This document shows, piece after piece, positions 7,363 through 15,398 of a stretch of 64,000 nt of DNA. The stretch spans positions 868,001 through 932,000 of the forward strand of contig NZ_CP106881.1 of the NCBI RefSeq assembly GCF_023634805.2. Reading direction: 5' to 3'. This DNA comes from Comamonas endophytica. GTDB lineage: Bacteria; Pseudomonadota; Gammaproteobacteria; Burkholderiales; Burkholderiaceae_C. Position 1 is the first letter of the stretch; every line of letters starts with the position of its first letter. The translations under genes and the position numbers were made by a program. The notes under the pieces are model-generated. The model saw only the letters and a program-made list of their open reading frames with translations. It was not told the origin of the DNA and searched no databases.

Positions 7363-9390
7363 GTGAACGACCCAACTTCTTCCTCCCCCTCCGCTCCTTC
7401 CACCCGCCGCCCGATCCGCGATCTGCCCGATGAGCTCATCAGCCAGATCGCCGCGGGCGAAGTCGTCGAGCGGCCGGCCTCGGTGGTGCGCGAGCTGGTC
7501 GACAACGCGCTGGACGCGGGCGCCACGCAGGTCACCGTGCGCCTGCTCGCCGGCGGCGTGCGGCTGATCACCGTCGAGGACGACGGCGCGGGCATTCCGC
7601 GCGACGAGCTGCCCGTGGCGCTGCGCCGCCATGCCACCAGCAAGATCGCCGACCTCCACGACCTGGAAACCGTGGTCACGATGGGCTTTCGCGGCGAGGC
7701 GCTGGCCGCCATCGCCTCGGTATCCGAAGCCTCGATCCATTCGCGCCCGGCCGGCCAGGACAGCGCCTACCGGCTCGATGCGCGCAGCGGCGAGCTGCGC
7801 CCCACGGCGCGCAACCAGGGCACGACCGTCGAGATCAAGGAGCTTTTCTTCTCGACACCCGCGCGCCGCAAGTTCCTCAAGAGCGACAACACCGAGCTGG
7901 CGCACTGCGTCGAAGCCGTGCGCCGCCATGCGCTGGCGCGTCCCGAGGTCGGCTTCGCCATCTGGCATGAAGGCAAGCTGGTCGAGCAGTGGCGCGCGGT
8001 GGTGGGGGCCGCGCCCGAGGAGGCATTGGCGCGCCGCCTGGCCGACGTGCTGGGCGAGGACTTCGTGGCGCAGTCGGTGGCCGTGCAGCGCAGCAGCGCC
8101 GGCATCGGCGTGATCGGACGCGCCGGCGTGCCCGATGCCGCGCGCTCGCGTGCCGACCACCAGTATTGCTACGTCAACGGCCGCTTCGTGCGCGACAAGG
8201 TGGTCTCGCACGCCGCGCGCAGCGCCTACGAAGACGTGCTGCACGGCCAGAAGCAGCCGATCTATGCGCTCTACATCACCATCGATCCGGCGCGCATCGA
8301 CGTCAACGTGCACCCCACCAAGATCGAGGTGCGCTTTCGCGACAGCCGCGAGGTGCACCAGGCGGTGCGCCATGCGATAGAGGACGCGCTGGCGGTGCCG
8401 CGCGCGGCTGCGGCTGCCGCAGCAGCCGAGGCTTCGGGCGATGCGGTGCCCGCACCGCAGGCCGGCGCGGCAACCACGCCAGCGCCGGCTTTCAGCCTGG
8501 CGCCGCGCCCCCAGCAGGCGCACATGCCTTTCGGCAACAGCCTGCCCGGCCAGCGCGTGAGCGACATGGGCGCACTGTGGGCGCCGATGCGCACGCCCGA
8601 CCTGCCGGTGGCCGCAGACCACCTGCCGCCGGCACCGGCCGCCACCTCCACCGGCCTGGGGCCCCAGCCGGTGCAGCCTGCAAGCATTTTCGCGGTGCCT
8701 GGCGCGGCAGCTGGCGCAGGGCCTGCCACCTCATCTGGCGCGGCCCCTGCCGCGGCACCTGCTGCCGTGCCTGACGGCTCTGCGGCACCCGAGGGCCCCG
8801 CGCACTGGCCGCTGGGCCGCGCCGTGGCGCAGATCCATGGCGTCTATATCCTGGCGGAAAACGCCCAGGGCCTGGTGCTGGTCGACATGCATGCGGCGCA
8901 CGAACGCATCGTCTACGAACGGCTCAAGGCCTCGCTGACCGAGCAGGAGCGCATTCCCAGCCAGCCGCTGCTGATTCCCGCGACCTTCGCCGCCACGCTG
9001 CAGGAAGTCGCCACGGCCGATGCGCATGGCGAGACCCTGGGCCTGCTGGGCCTGGAGATCTCGCCGTTTTCGCCCAAGACCCTGGCGGTGCGCGCCGTAC
9101 CCGCGTCGCTGGCGCAGGGCAATGCGGTCGAGCTCGCGCGCAGCGTGTTGGCCGAGCTGGGCGAGCATGACGCCAGCACCGTGGTGCAGCGTGCGCGCAA
9201 CGAGATCCTGGCGACCATGGCCTGCCACGGCGCGGTGCGCGCCAACCGCAAGCTCACGCTCGACGAGATGAACGGCCTGCTGCGGCAGATGGAGGTCACC
9301 GAGCGCTCCGACCAGTGCAACCATGGCCGGCCGACCTGGCGGCAGATGAACATGCGCGAGCTCGACGCGCTGTTCCTGCGCGGGCGCTGA
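7363..9390 (+). CDS. mutL: DNA mismatch repair protein MutL
   Basis: MutL couples MutS mismatch recognition to strand incision. The N-terminal GHKL ATPase (about residues 15-340) shows DNALDAGA, DDGAGI, GFRGEALAAI and the RKFLKS region. A long Ala/Pro linker (about 350-480) leads to the C-terminal dimerisation and nuclease domain. This holds DMHAAHERIVYE, which fits the endonuclease motif DQHA(x2)E(x4)E with Gln replaced by Met, and ACHGAVRANRKL and CNHGRP, the other metal-site motifs. It is therefore of the nicking type found where MutH is absent. Length is 675 residues from the GTG at 7363 (MNDPTSS...), which matches relatives better than the upstream ATG at 7309; the start is not certain. 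Upstream, 7082-7362 is GC-rich and gene-free. Confidence 0.92.
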   Translation: MNDPTSSSPSAPSTRRPIRDLPDELISQIAAGEVVERPASVVRELVDNALDAGATQVTVRLLAGGVRLITVEDDGAGIPRDELPVALRRHATSKIADLHDLETVVTMGFRGEALAAIASVSEASIHSRPAGQDSAYRLDARSGELRPTARNQGTTVEIKELFFSTPARRKFLKSDNTELAHCVEAVRRHALARPEVGFAIWHEGKLVEQWRAVVGAAPEEALARRLADVLGEDFVAQSVAVQRSSAGIGVIGRAGVPDAARSRADHQYCYVNGRFVRDKVVSHAARSAYEDVLHGQKQPIYALYITIDPARIDVNVHPTKIEVRFRDSREVHQAVRHAIEDALAVPRAAAAAAAAEASGDAVPAPQAGAATTPAPAFSLAPRPQQAHMPFGNSLPGQRVSDMGALWAPMRTPDLPVAADHLPPAPAATSTGLGPQPVQPASIFAVPGAAAGAGPATSSGAAPAAAPAAVPDGSAAPEGPAHWPLGRAVAQIHGVYILAENAQGLVLVDMHAAHERIVYERLKASLTEQERIPSQPLLIPATFAATLQEVATADAHGETLGLLGLEISPFSPKTLAVRAVPASLAQGNAVELARSVLAELGEHDASTVVQRARNEILATMACHGAVRANRKLTLDEMNGLLRQMEVTERSDQCNHGRPTWRQMNMRELDALFLRGR

Positions 9391-9611
9391 AAAGCTCGGC
9401 CGGTGCTCTACCTTCTCTCGCCTTCGCCGCCTTGCCCCGGCTGCTTGCATGCACCGTCATAGCGAGAACCCTGGGTGTGACGCACCGGAAATGAACATTC
9501 ATGCACCAGTCATGTACAAGAGTTCACCAAAATGATGCATGACGGCATACCTATTGGGCATAATCTTTGAGCAAAATCCCTGCAGCCGTTTTTCGTCAGA
9601 AAGTGTTTTAC

Positions 9612-10958
9612 ATGAAGTACCAGTCCGTCGATCAGTTCCTCGAACACGTAGCACAGCGCAGCCCGGGCCAGCCTGAATACCTGCAAGCTGTCACCGAAGT
9701 GATGGAAAGCCTCTGGCCCTTCATCGAGAAGCACCCCAAGTACGCGGAAAACGGCCTGCTGGAGCGCCTCATCGAGCCGGAACGTACCGTCATTTTTCGT
9801 GTAAGCTGGATTGACGACAAGGGCCAGGTCCAGGTGAATCGCGGTTACCGCATTCAGCACAGCATGGCCATCGGTCCCTACAAGGGCGGCCTGCGCTTCC
9901 ATCCCTCGGTGAACCTGTCCGTGCTCAAGTTCCTGGCCTTCGAGCAGACCTTCAAGAACGCGCTGACCACGCTGCCCATGGGTGGCGGCAAGGGCGGCGC
10001 CGACTTCGACCCCAAGGGCAAGAGCAATGCCGAGGTCATGCGCTTTTGCCAGGCATTCGTCACCGAGCTGTACCGCCATGTGGGCCCCGACACCGACGTG
10101 CCTGCGGGCGACATCGGCGTGGGCGGGCGCGAGGTCGGGTTCATGGCCGGCATGTACAAGAAGCTGGCCAACAGCGCGGCCAGCGTGTTCACCGGCAAGG
10201 GCCTGTCCTTTGGCGGCTCGCTGATCCGCCCCGAGGCCACCGGCTACGGCACGGTGTACTTCGCGCAGGAAATGCTCAAGACCCGCGGCAAGTCCTTCGA
10301 GGGCCTGACGGTCTCGGTCTCGGGCTCGGGCAACGTCGCCCAGTACGCGGTGGAAAAGGCCATGGCGCTGGGCGCCAAGGTGGTGTCGGTGTCCGACTCC
10401 TCGGGAACGGTCTATGACGCGGAGGGCTTCGACACCGCCAAGCTCGAACTGTTGATGGACATCAAGAACCGCCGCTACGGCCGCGTCAGCGACTACGCGG
10501 CAGAGGTGGCTGGGGTGGAGTTCCGCGCCGGCCAGACGCCCTGGCACATTCCGGTGGACGTGGCCCTGCCCTGCGCGACGCAGAACGAACTGGACCTGGA
10601 CGACGCCCAGGCGCTGATCGCCAACGGCGTGCTGTGCGTGGCCGAAGGCGCCAACATGCCCTCGACCATCGACGCCGCCAAGGCCTTCGAGGCCGCCGGC
10701 GTGCTCTACGCGCCGGGCAAGGCCTCGAACGCCGGCGGCGTCGCCACCTCGGGCCTGGAGATGAGCCAGAACTCGGTGCGCATGTCCTGGCCCGCCGAGG
10801 AAGTCGACAACCGGCTGCTGCAGATCATGCAGAGCATCCATGCGGCCTGCATCAAGTACGGCCAGCGCGAGGATGGCACGGTGAGCTACATCGACGGCGC
10901 GAACATCGCGGGCTTCGTCAAGGTGGCGGATGCGATGATTGCGCAGGGCGTGGTCTGA
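9612..10958 (+). CDS. gdhA: NADP-type glutamate dehydrogenase
   Basis: A 448-residue cytosolic enzyme that aminates 2-oxoglutarate to glutamate with ammonium and NADPH. The size equals the E. coli hexameric enzyme (447). Visible motifs: GPYKGGLRFHPSV, the catalytic-lysine region PMGGGKGGADFDPKG, DVPAGDIGVGGREVGFM, the nucleotide fold VSVSGSGNVAQYA and NAGGVATSGLEMSQN. The ATG at 9612 gives the canonical start MKYQSVDQFLE. The 221-bp upstream gap is AT-richer than its surroundings, with a CATAAT at 9559-9564 that could be a -10 box but no clear -35. It is monocistronic: convergent to the methylglyoxal synthase gene, with its own terminator at 11075. Confidence 0.95.
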   Translation: MKYQSVDQFLEHVAQRSPGQPEYLQAVTEVMESLWPFIEKHPKYAENGLLERLIEPERTVIFRVSWIDDKGQVQVNRGYRIQHSMAIGPYKGGLRFHPSVNLSVLKFLAFEQTFKNALTTLPMGGGKGGADFDPKGKSNAEVMRFCQAFVTELYRHVGPDTDVPAGDIGVGGREVGFMAGMYKKLANSAASVFTGKGLSFGGSLIRPEATGYGTVYFAQEMLKTRGKSFEGLTVSVSGSGNVAQYAVEKAMALGAKVVSVSDSSGTVYDAEGFDTAKLELLMDIKNRRYGRVSDYAAEVAGVEFRAGQTPWHIPVDVALPCATQNELDLDDAQALIANGVLCVAEGANMPSTIDAAKAFEAAGVLYAPGKASNAGGVATSGLEMSQNSVRMSWPAEEVDNRLLQIMQSIHAACIKYGQREDGTVSYIDGANIAGFVKVADAMIAQGVV

Positions 10959-11001
10959 TCACGCCATCGCAAAATGCATGGACCGTGAGGTCCGTGCCAA
11001 A

Positions 11002-11034
11002 CCGTTCGTGGTGAGCCTGTCGAACCATGGATGG
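11002..11034 (+). repeat. 33-bp dispersed repeat, single copy (copy 1)
   Basis: CCGTTCGTGGTGAGCCTGTC followed by GAACCATGGATGG. The same 33-bp unit, with small changes, occurs at 21475-21507, 21533-21565, 58811-58843 and 58884-58916. Here it lies in the gap between the convergent gdhA and mgsA genes, just before the gdhA terminator. Confidence 0.85.
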
Positions 11035-11074
11035 CCCTGCCTCAGATGCACAGGCATGCATCTACCCATACCCG

Positions 11075-11096
11075 GGGACCGCAAGGTCCCTTTTCT
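11075..11096 (+). terminator. Intrinsic terminator of gdhA
   Basis: GGGACC GCAA GGTCCC followed by TTTTCT, a GNRA-type loop on a 6-bp stem, 116 bases after the gdhA stop. Confidence 0.75.
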
Positions 11097-11112
11097 CATT
11101 CCTGGAAGCCGG

Positions 11113-11982
11113 CTACCTGCCCCGCATCCCCGCCGCATCGCACCAGCGCTGCGCCACCTGCGTCGTCGTCATGCAGACCGTCTCGTGCGTGGCGGTGGTG
11201 ACGGCGCGCTCGAGCAGCTGGATGTCGGCCTCGTGCTGGCGCGCGACATGCGGGTCCTCGAAGAAGATCACGCGCTGGCAGCGGCGCTCGAGCACCAGGT
11301 CGGCGATCTGCGCGTCGCCGCCCAGCGGGCCGCTCTGGTAGCGGTCCACCCAGGGCCGGTCCGCGGGCCAGCCCTTGCTCCAGGCCATCTCGTTGAGCTT
11401 CTGGCCCGTCGTGCCCGTGCCCACGCGGCGCGCGAAGCGCGACAGCAGCGCGAAGTTGCGCTCGGCGAAGTCCAGCATCGCCGGCTTGAGCGCGTCGTGT
11501 GCGATCAGCGCCAGCGTCTGCGACTCGAGCGCATAGAAGCGTCTGGCCTGCGCATCGGGCGCGAAGCCGCGGTGCAGGCGCTCGACCTCGATCCAGTCGC
11601 GCGCCGAGGCCACCGTCGACAGGAAGGGCTTGCCATGGATCACACACTGGCGCTTCAGGGCCAGCGCCTCGGGGAAGATCGACGAGGGATCGACCGGATC
11701 GGTGAAATAGATCGCGCCGTCGAGCCGGCGGTCCTCTTCCTCCAGGCCCACGACCTCCGCCACCAGCTTCATCAGCCCGCCCTCGCGGCCATAGGGATAG
11801 CGGCGGATGCCGGCATAGCCGTGCAGCATGCGCGCCGCCTGGATCGCGTCGTAGGTACGGCCCACGGCATGCAGGCCCAGTTCCAGTTCACGGATGCCGG
11901 ACTCGCAGGCGCGCAGCCAGGAAAACAGGGCCGCGTCCTCGGCCTGATGATGAAGACGGTTGGCAGCCAAACCCAAGCGCAT
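11113..11982 (-). CDS. mgsA: Methylglyoxal synthase, tandem two-domain form
   Basis: Methylglyoxal synthase converts dihydroxyacetone phosphate to methylglyoxal and phosphate. The usual enzyme has about 150 residues; this one has 289 because two copies of the fold are joined. The C-terminal copy (about 154-275) is canonical: LALIAHDALKP (His162, Asp163), GTGTTGQ, SGPLGGDAQIADLV (Asp223, matching the catalytic Asp71 of E. coli), FFEDPHVARQHEADI (Asp243, His250, Asp253). The N-terminal copy (about 2-135) aligns along its whole length (LGLAANRLHH, YGREGGLMKLVAEVV, IYFTDPVDP) but has lost the catalytic aspartate, with Leu70 in its place. The ATG at 11982 has AAGAG nine bases before it. The enzyme's role is to drain triose phosphate under phosphate shortage. 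Promoter region is shared with the divergent hydrolase gene. Confidence 0.82.
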   Translation of the reverse strand: MRLGLAANRLHHQAEDAALFSWLRACESGIRELELGLHAVGRTYDAIQAARMLHGYAGIRRYPYGREGGLMKLVAEVVGLEEEDRRLDGAIYFTDPVDPSSIFPEALALKRQCVIHGKPFLSTVASARDWIEVERLHRGFAPDAQARRFYALESQTLALIAHDALKPAMLDFAERNFALLSRFARRVGTGTTGQKLNEMAWSKGWPADRPWVDRYQSGPLGGDAQIADLVLERRCQRVIFFEDPHVARQHEADIQLLERAVTTATHETVCMTTTQVAQRWCDAAGMRGR

Positions 11983-12090
11983 AGAGGTCTCTTGAAAAAA
12001 TCGCCGAAGGTAACCGAATCCCGCTGACAGGTCGGTCAATATCGAGAGCATATCCTTGAATGTCGGCGCCACGTCCCAACCTCCTTCGCT

Positions 12091-12945
12091 ATGCGTCCTG
12101 TCCGCCTGGTCCTTGCCTCCCTGTGCTGCGCGCTGCTGGCCACCAGCGGCTGCTCGCTGCTCGATGCCAAGCAGCGCGAATGGATCTTCCAGCCCACCGA
12201 GCGCACCTGGCACGGCGCCGACACCTCGGGCATGGAGGATGTCTGGATCGATTTCACTTCGCGCCTTTCCGGCGAGCCCGTGCGCCTGCATGCGCTGTGG
12301 ATGCCCTCCCCCGACGCGGATGCGCCGGTGCTGCTGTATCTGCACGGCGCGCGCTGGAACGTGTCGGGCTCGTCGCCGCGCATCCGGCGCATGCAGTCGA
12401 TGGGCTTTTCGGTGCTGGCCATCGACTACCGCGGCTTCGGCCAGAGCACGGCCGGCCTGCCTTCGGAAAAGATGGCCATCGAGGACGCGCGCGCCGGCTG
12501 GGACTGGCTCGCGCAGCGCTATCCGCAGCGCGACCGTTACCTGTTCGGCCACTCGCTGGGTGGCGCCATTGCCATTGCGCTGGCCAGCGAGGTCGATGAC
12601 GAGCGCGGCACGCTGGTCGAAGGCACCTTCACCCGCATGTCCGATGTGCTGGCCAGCATGCGCTGGGGCTGGCTGCCGGTCGGGCCGCTGCTGACCCAGA
12701 CCTTCGATTCGCAAAAGCGCGTGGCGCGGATCGGCTCGCCGCTGCTGGTGGTGCATGGCAGCGGCGACCGGCTGATTCCGCCGGCGCTGGGCGAGCGGCT
12801 GTATGCGGCGGCGCAGGGTCCCAAGCGCTGGGTGCTGGTCGAGGGCGGCAGCCACCACAACACCAACGCGGTGGGGCTGCCGCAGTACCGCATGGCGCTC
12901 GAGGAGCTGTTCGACTGGCCCGCGGCAGCCGCATCCGCGCGCTGA
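12091..12945 (+). CDS. Alpha/beta hydrolase lipoprotein
   Basis: A 284-residue secreted serine hydrolase of the BEM46-like group. The lipoprotein signal runs to LLATSGC (Cys21), so it is probably anchored in the envelope. The hydrolase core shows VLLYLHGARWN (oxyanion HG), AIDYRGFGQS, the nucleophile elbow GHSLGG (Ser155), LVVHGSGDRLIPP (acid Asp) and GSHHN near the end (His). The substrate is not known; an ester or acyl-lipid is likely for the family. It is divergent from mgsA with a 108-bp gap and is followed, 107 bases on, by miaA in the same direction. Confidence 0.82.
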   Translation: MRPVRLVLASLCCALLATSGCSLLDAKQREWIFQPTERTWHGADTSGMEDVWIDFTSRLSGEPVRLHALWMPSPDADAPVLLYLHGARWNVSGSSPRIRRMQSMGFSVLAIDYRGFGQSTAGLPSEKMAIEDARAGWDWLAQRYPQRDRYLFGHSLGGAIAIALASEVDDERGTLVEGTFTRMSDVLASMRWGWLPVGPLLTQTFDSQKRVARIGSPLLVVHGSGDRLIPPALGERLYAAAQGPKRWVLVEGGSHHNTNAVGLPQYRMALEELFDWPAAAASAR

Positions 12946-13052
12946 AGGCAGCCCTTGCGGCGCAGTTGCCGCAGCGCTCTGCTACGCTCGGCGGCCCTGC
13001 CTTTCAATGACCCCCGCGCCGGCCCTTGCGACCGGACGCCTGTTTTGTGACC

Positions 13053-14051
13053 ATGAGCGACATGTCCGCCTCCCCCTCCCTGCCCTGCATTGCCATTGCC
13101 GGCCCCACCGCCTCGGGAAAGACCGCGGGCGCCCTGGCGCTGGCCGCCGTCCTGGGCGCGCGCGGCCAGGCCGTGGAAATCATCAGCGTCGACTCGGCGC
13201 TGGTCTACCGCGGCATGGACATCGGCACGGCCAAGCCTTCGGCGGCAGAGCTGGCTGCGGTACCCCATCACCTGATCGACATCCGCGACCCGCTGCAGGC
13301 CTACAGCGCCGCCGAATTCGTGCAGGACGCGCAGCGCCTGACCGGCGAGATCCGCGCGCGCGGCGCGCTGCCGCTGCTGGTGGGCGGCACGATGCTGTAT
13401 TTCAAGGCGCTGTTCGACGGCATCGACGACATGCCCGCGGCGGATGCCGGGGTGCGCGCGCAGCTGGAGGAACGTGCCGCCGCGATCGGCTGGCCCGGCA
13501 TGCATGCCGAGCTGGCCCGGGTCGACCCCGAAACCGCGGCGCGCCTTGCGCCCGGCGACAGCCAGCGCATCCAGCGCGCGCTGGAGGTCTTCATGCTCTC
13601 GGGCCAGCCGCTGTCGCACTTCCATACCCGCGCGCGCGCGGCCGGCGCCGGGGCGGCGCCCATTGCCACGCTGCTCTCGCTGGAGCCCAACGAGCGCAGC
13701 TGGCTGCATGCGCGCATCGCGCAGCGCTTCGACGCGATGCTCGATGCCGGCCTGGTCGAGGAAGTCGCGGGCCTGCGCGCGCGCGCCGACCTGCACCCCG
13801 ATCTGCCCTCGATGCGCTGCGTCGGCTACCGCCAGGCCTGGGAAGAGCTGGACTGGCAGCAGCGGCGCGGCGGCGATCTGAACCGCCACCTGCTGCGCGA
13901 AAAAGGCATTGCCGCCACGCGCCAGCTGGCCAAGCGCCAGATCACCTGGTTGCGCAGCATGCCGCAGCGCCGGATCATCGCCTGCGATGCGCCCGATGCC
14001 ACCGCCGCGCTGGTGCAGGCGGCGCTGGCGTGTATCGATCGAAACGGCTGA
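13053..14051 (+). CDS. miaA: tRNA dimethylallyltransferase MiaA
   Basis: Adds a dimethylallyl group to N6 of A37 in tRNAs that read UNN codons, the first step toward ms2i6A. Motifs: the P-loop [36 protein letters not shown] (with the catalytic aspartate), [33 protein letters not shown] and CVGYRQAW. Starting at ATG 13053 it has 332 residues, near the family norm of about 315. Alternatives are TTG 13026 and ATG 13062; no strong ribosome binding site decides between them. In E. coli miaA follows mutL directly; here gdhA, mgsA and a hydrolase lie between. The ABC ATPase gene starts four bases after its stop. Confidence 0.93.
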   Translation: MSDMSASPSLPCIAIAGPTASGKTAGALALAAVLGARGQAVEIISVDSALVYRGMDIGTAKPSAAELAAVPHHLIDIRDPLQAYSAAEFVQDAQRLTGEIRARGALPLLVGGTMLYFKALFDGIDDMPAADAGVRAQLEERAAAIGWPGMHAELARVDPETAARLAPGDSQRIQRALEVFMLSGQPLSHFHTRARAAGAGAAPIATLLSLEPNERSWLHARIAQRFDAMLDAGLVEEVAGLRARADLHPDLPSMRCVGYRQAWEELDWQQRRGGDLNRHLLREKGIAATRQLAKRQITWLRSMPQRRIIACDAPDATAALVQAALACIDRNG

Positions 14052-14055
14052 CACC

Positions 14056-14745
14056 ATGGATACCGCGACCCCACCAGCCATTGCCGTCCAGGGCCTGGCC
14101 AAGCACTACGCGGACTCCAGCGTCTTCCGCGCGGTGTCCTTCGATGTCGCGCCCGGCGAATTCGTCGCCATCGTCGGCGAATCGGGCGTGGGCAAATCGA
14201 CGCTGCTCAACTGCCTGGCGGGGCTCGACCACTGGGATGCGGGGCGCATCGTGCATGAGGGCATCGAGCTTGGCACGCTGGATGATGACCAGCGCGCGCT
14301 GTGGCGCCGCGCGCATCTGGGCTTCGTGTTCCAGGCCTTCCATGTGCTGCCGCATCTCGATGTGGCGCAGAACGTGGCCCTGCCGCTGATGCTGCTGGGC
14401 CGCCAGCGCGAGGCAACTGCGCGCGTGGATGAAATGCTGGAAGCCGTGGGCCTGGGCGGCCTGGGCGCGCGCCTGCCGCAGCAGCTCAGCGGCGGGCAGC
14501 TGCAGCGCGTGGCGATCGCGCGCGCGCTGGTGCACCGCCCGCGCCTGCTGCTGGCCGACGAACCCACGGGCAACCTCGACCCGTCCACCGCCACGCGCAT
14601 TCTCGACCTGCTCACGTCCCAGGCGCGGGCCGCGGGCGCGGCGCTGGTGCTGGCCACCCATTCGCGCGAGGCCGCGCTGCGGGCCGACCGCGTGCTGCAG
14701 CTGCGGGCGGACGGCATGGCCGCGGGCGGCGCGCCCGTGGCCTGA
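14056..14745 (+). CDS. ABC transporter ATPase of the LolD/MacB/YbbA group
   Basis: A 229-residue ATPase. Visible: Walker A GESGVGKST, Q-loop in VFQAFHVLPHL, signature LSGGQLQRVAIARAL, Walker B LLLADEPTGNLDP and the H-loop THS. This subfamily pairs with FtsX/MacB-type permeases that work on lipoproteins or other envelope substrates by mechanotransmission. The likely partner is the 856-residue FtsX-type permease starting at 15399 on the same strand; the two are separated by a reversed Hsp20 gene. The ATG at 14056 follows the miaA stop by four bases, so it is probably co-transcribed with miaA. By analogy to YbbA-YbbP the pair may handle a lipid or lysophospholipid-related job, but this is inference. 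Confidence 0.88.
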   Translation: MDTATPPAIAVQGLAKHYADSSVFRAVSFDVAPGEFVAIVGESGVGKSTLLNCLAGLDHWDAGRIVHEGIELGTLDDDQRALWRRAHLGFVFQAFHVLPHLDVAQNVALPLMLLGRQREATARVDEMLEAVGLGGLGARLPQQLSGGQLQRVAIARALVHRPRLLLADEPTGNLDPSTATRILDLLTSQARAAGAALVLATHSREAALRADRVLQLRADGMAAGGAPVA

Positions 14746-14748
14746 GCC

Positions 14749-15177
14749 TCACTCCACGGTCAGCCGGCGGGTCTGGCCACCCTGCTTCTTCGGCAGCGTC
14801 AGGCACAGCACGCCGTTGTCATAGCGGGCATTGGCCTGCTGGGCATCGATATCTGCGGGCAACTGGAACTTGCGCTCCACGGCGCCATAGAAGCGCTCGC
14901 TGCGCAGCACCTTGCCGCCCTGGGTCTGCTCGTCGCGCTGCGTCACTTCGGCGCGCAGGCTCACCACATTGCCGTCGATCGACACCTGGATGTCTTCCTT
15001 GGCCACGCCCGGCACTTCCGCCTCCACGATATAGGCGCCTTCGTTTTCCTTCACATCGATGCGGATCTGCGAAGGCGCAGGCAACCCATCGCCGTGCAGC
15101 GGGCGGATGTAGAAGCCCGGGTTGACATCGCGGAAAAGTTCGTCGAGCAGGCCGCCACGGCCAATCAATGCACTCAT
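14749..15177 (-). CDS. Small heat shock protein, Hsp20 family
   Basis: A 142-residue holdase chaperone with a central alpha-crystallin domain (about residues 38-130). Marks of the family: IRIDVKENEGAYIVEAEVPGV, DGNVVSLRAE, SERFYGAVERKFQLP, the ANARYDNGVLCLTLPKK strand and the C-terminal tail. It binds unfolding proteins without ATP. The ribosome binding site AAGGAGG is near-perfect and five bases from the ATG. A plausible sigma-32 promoter lies about 110-135 bases upstream (15284-15313). It is transcribed against its neighbours and ends three bases from the end of the ABC ATPase gene, so it looks inserted between the ATPase and permease genes. Confidence 0.93.
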   Translation of the reverse strand: MSALIGRGGLLDELFRDVNPGFYIRPLHGDGLPAPSQIRIDVKENEGAYIVEAEVPGVAKEDIQVSIDGNVVSLRAEVTQRDEQTQGGKVLRSERFYGAVERKFQLPADIDAQQANARYDNGVLCLTLPKKQGGQTRRLTVE

Positions 15178-15283
15178 GACATTCCTCCTTGATCCTGGTT
15201 TGCGATTCACCATGCACGGGCCGGCGCGGGCCGCGTGCCCGCCATGGCGGCAGTCTGCGCAGTGCCTGCCGGTCCTGCTGTTA

Positions 15284-15313
15284 AATTGTGGCCGCCACCG
15301 CCATTTTTTCAAG
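15284..15313 (-). promoter_or_regulatory. Candidate sigma-32 heat-shock promoter for hsp20
   Basis: On the minus strand CTTGAAA (15313-15307), 15 bases, then CCACAATT (15291-15284). The E. coli heat-shock consensus is CTTGAAA, 11-16 bases, CCCCATNT. The -35 is perfect and the -10 matches five of seven fixed positions. It would give a leader of about 100 bases with a GC-rich palindrome (CCGCCATGGCGG) in it. Confidence 0.5.
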
Positions 15314-15398
15314 GATCGGCACCGCCCCCGGCGGCCACTGCAGAAACCGGCTGGCAAGACCCGTTCCGCCAGACCCACACCGTCCATCGAATCGATCC

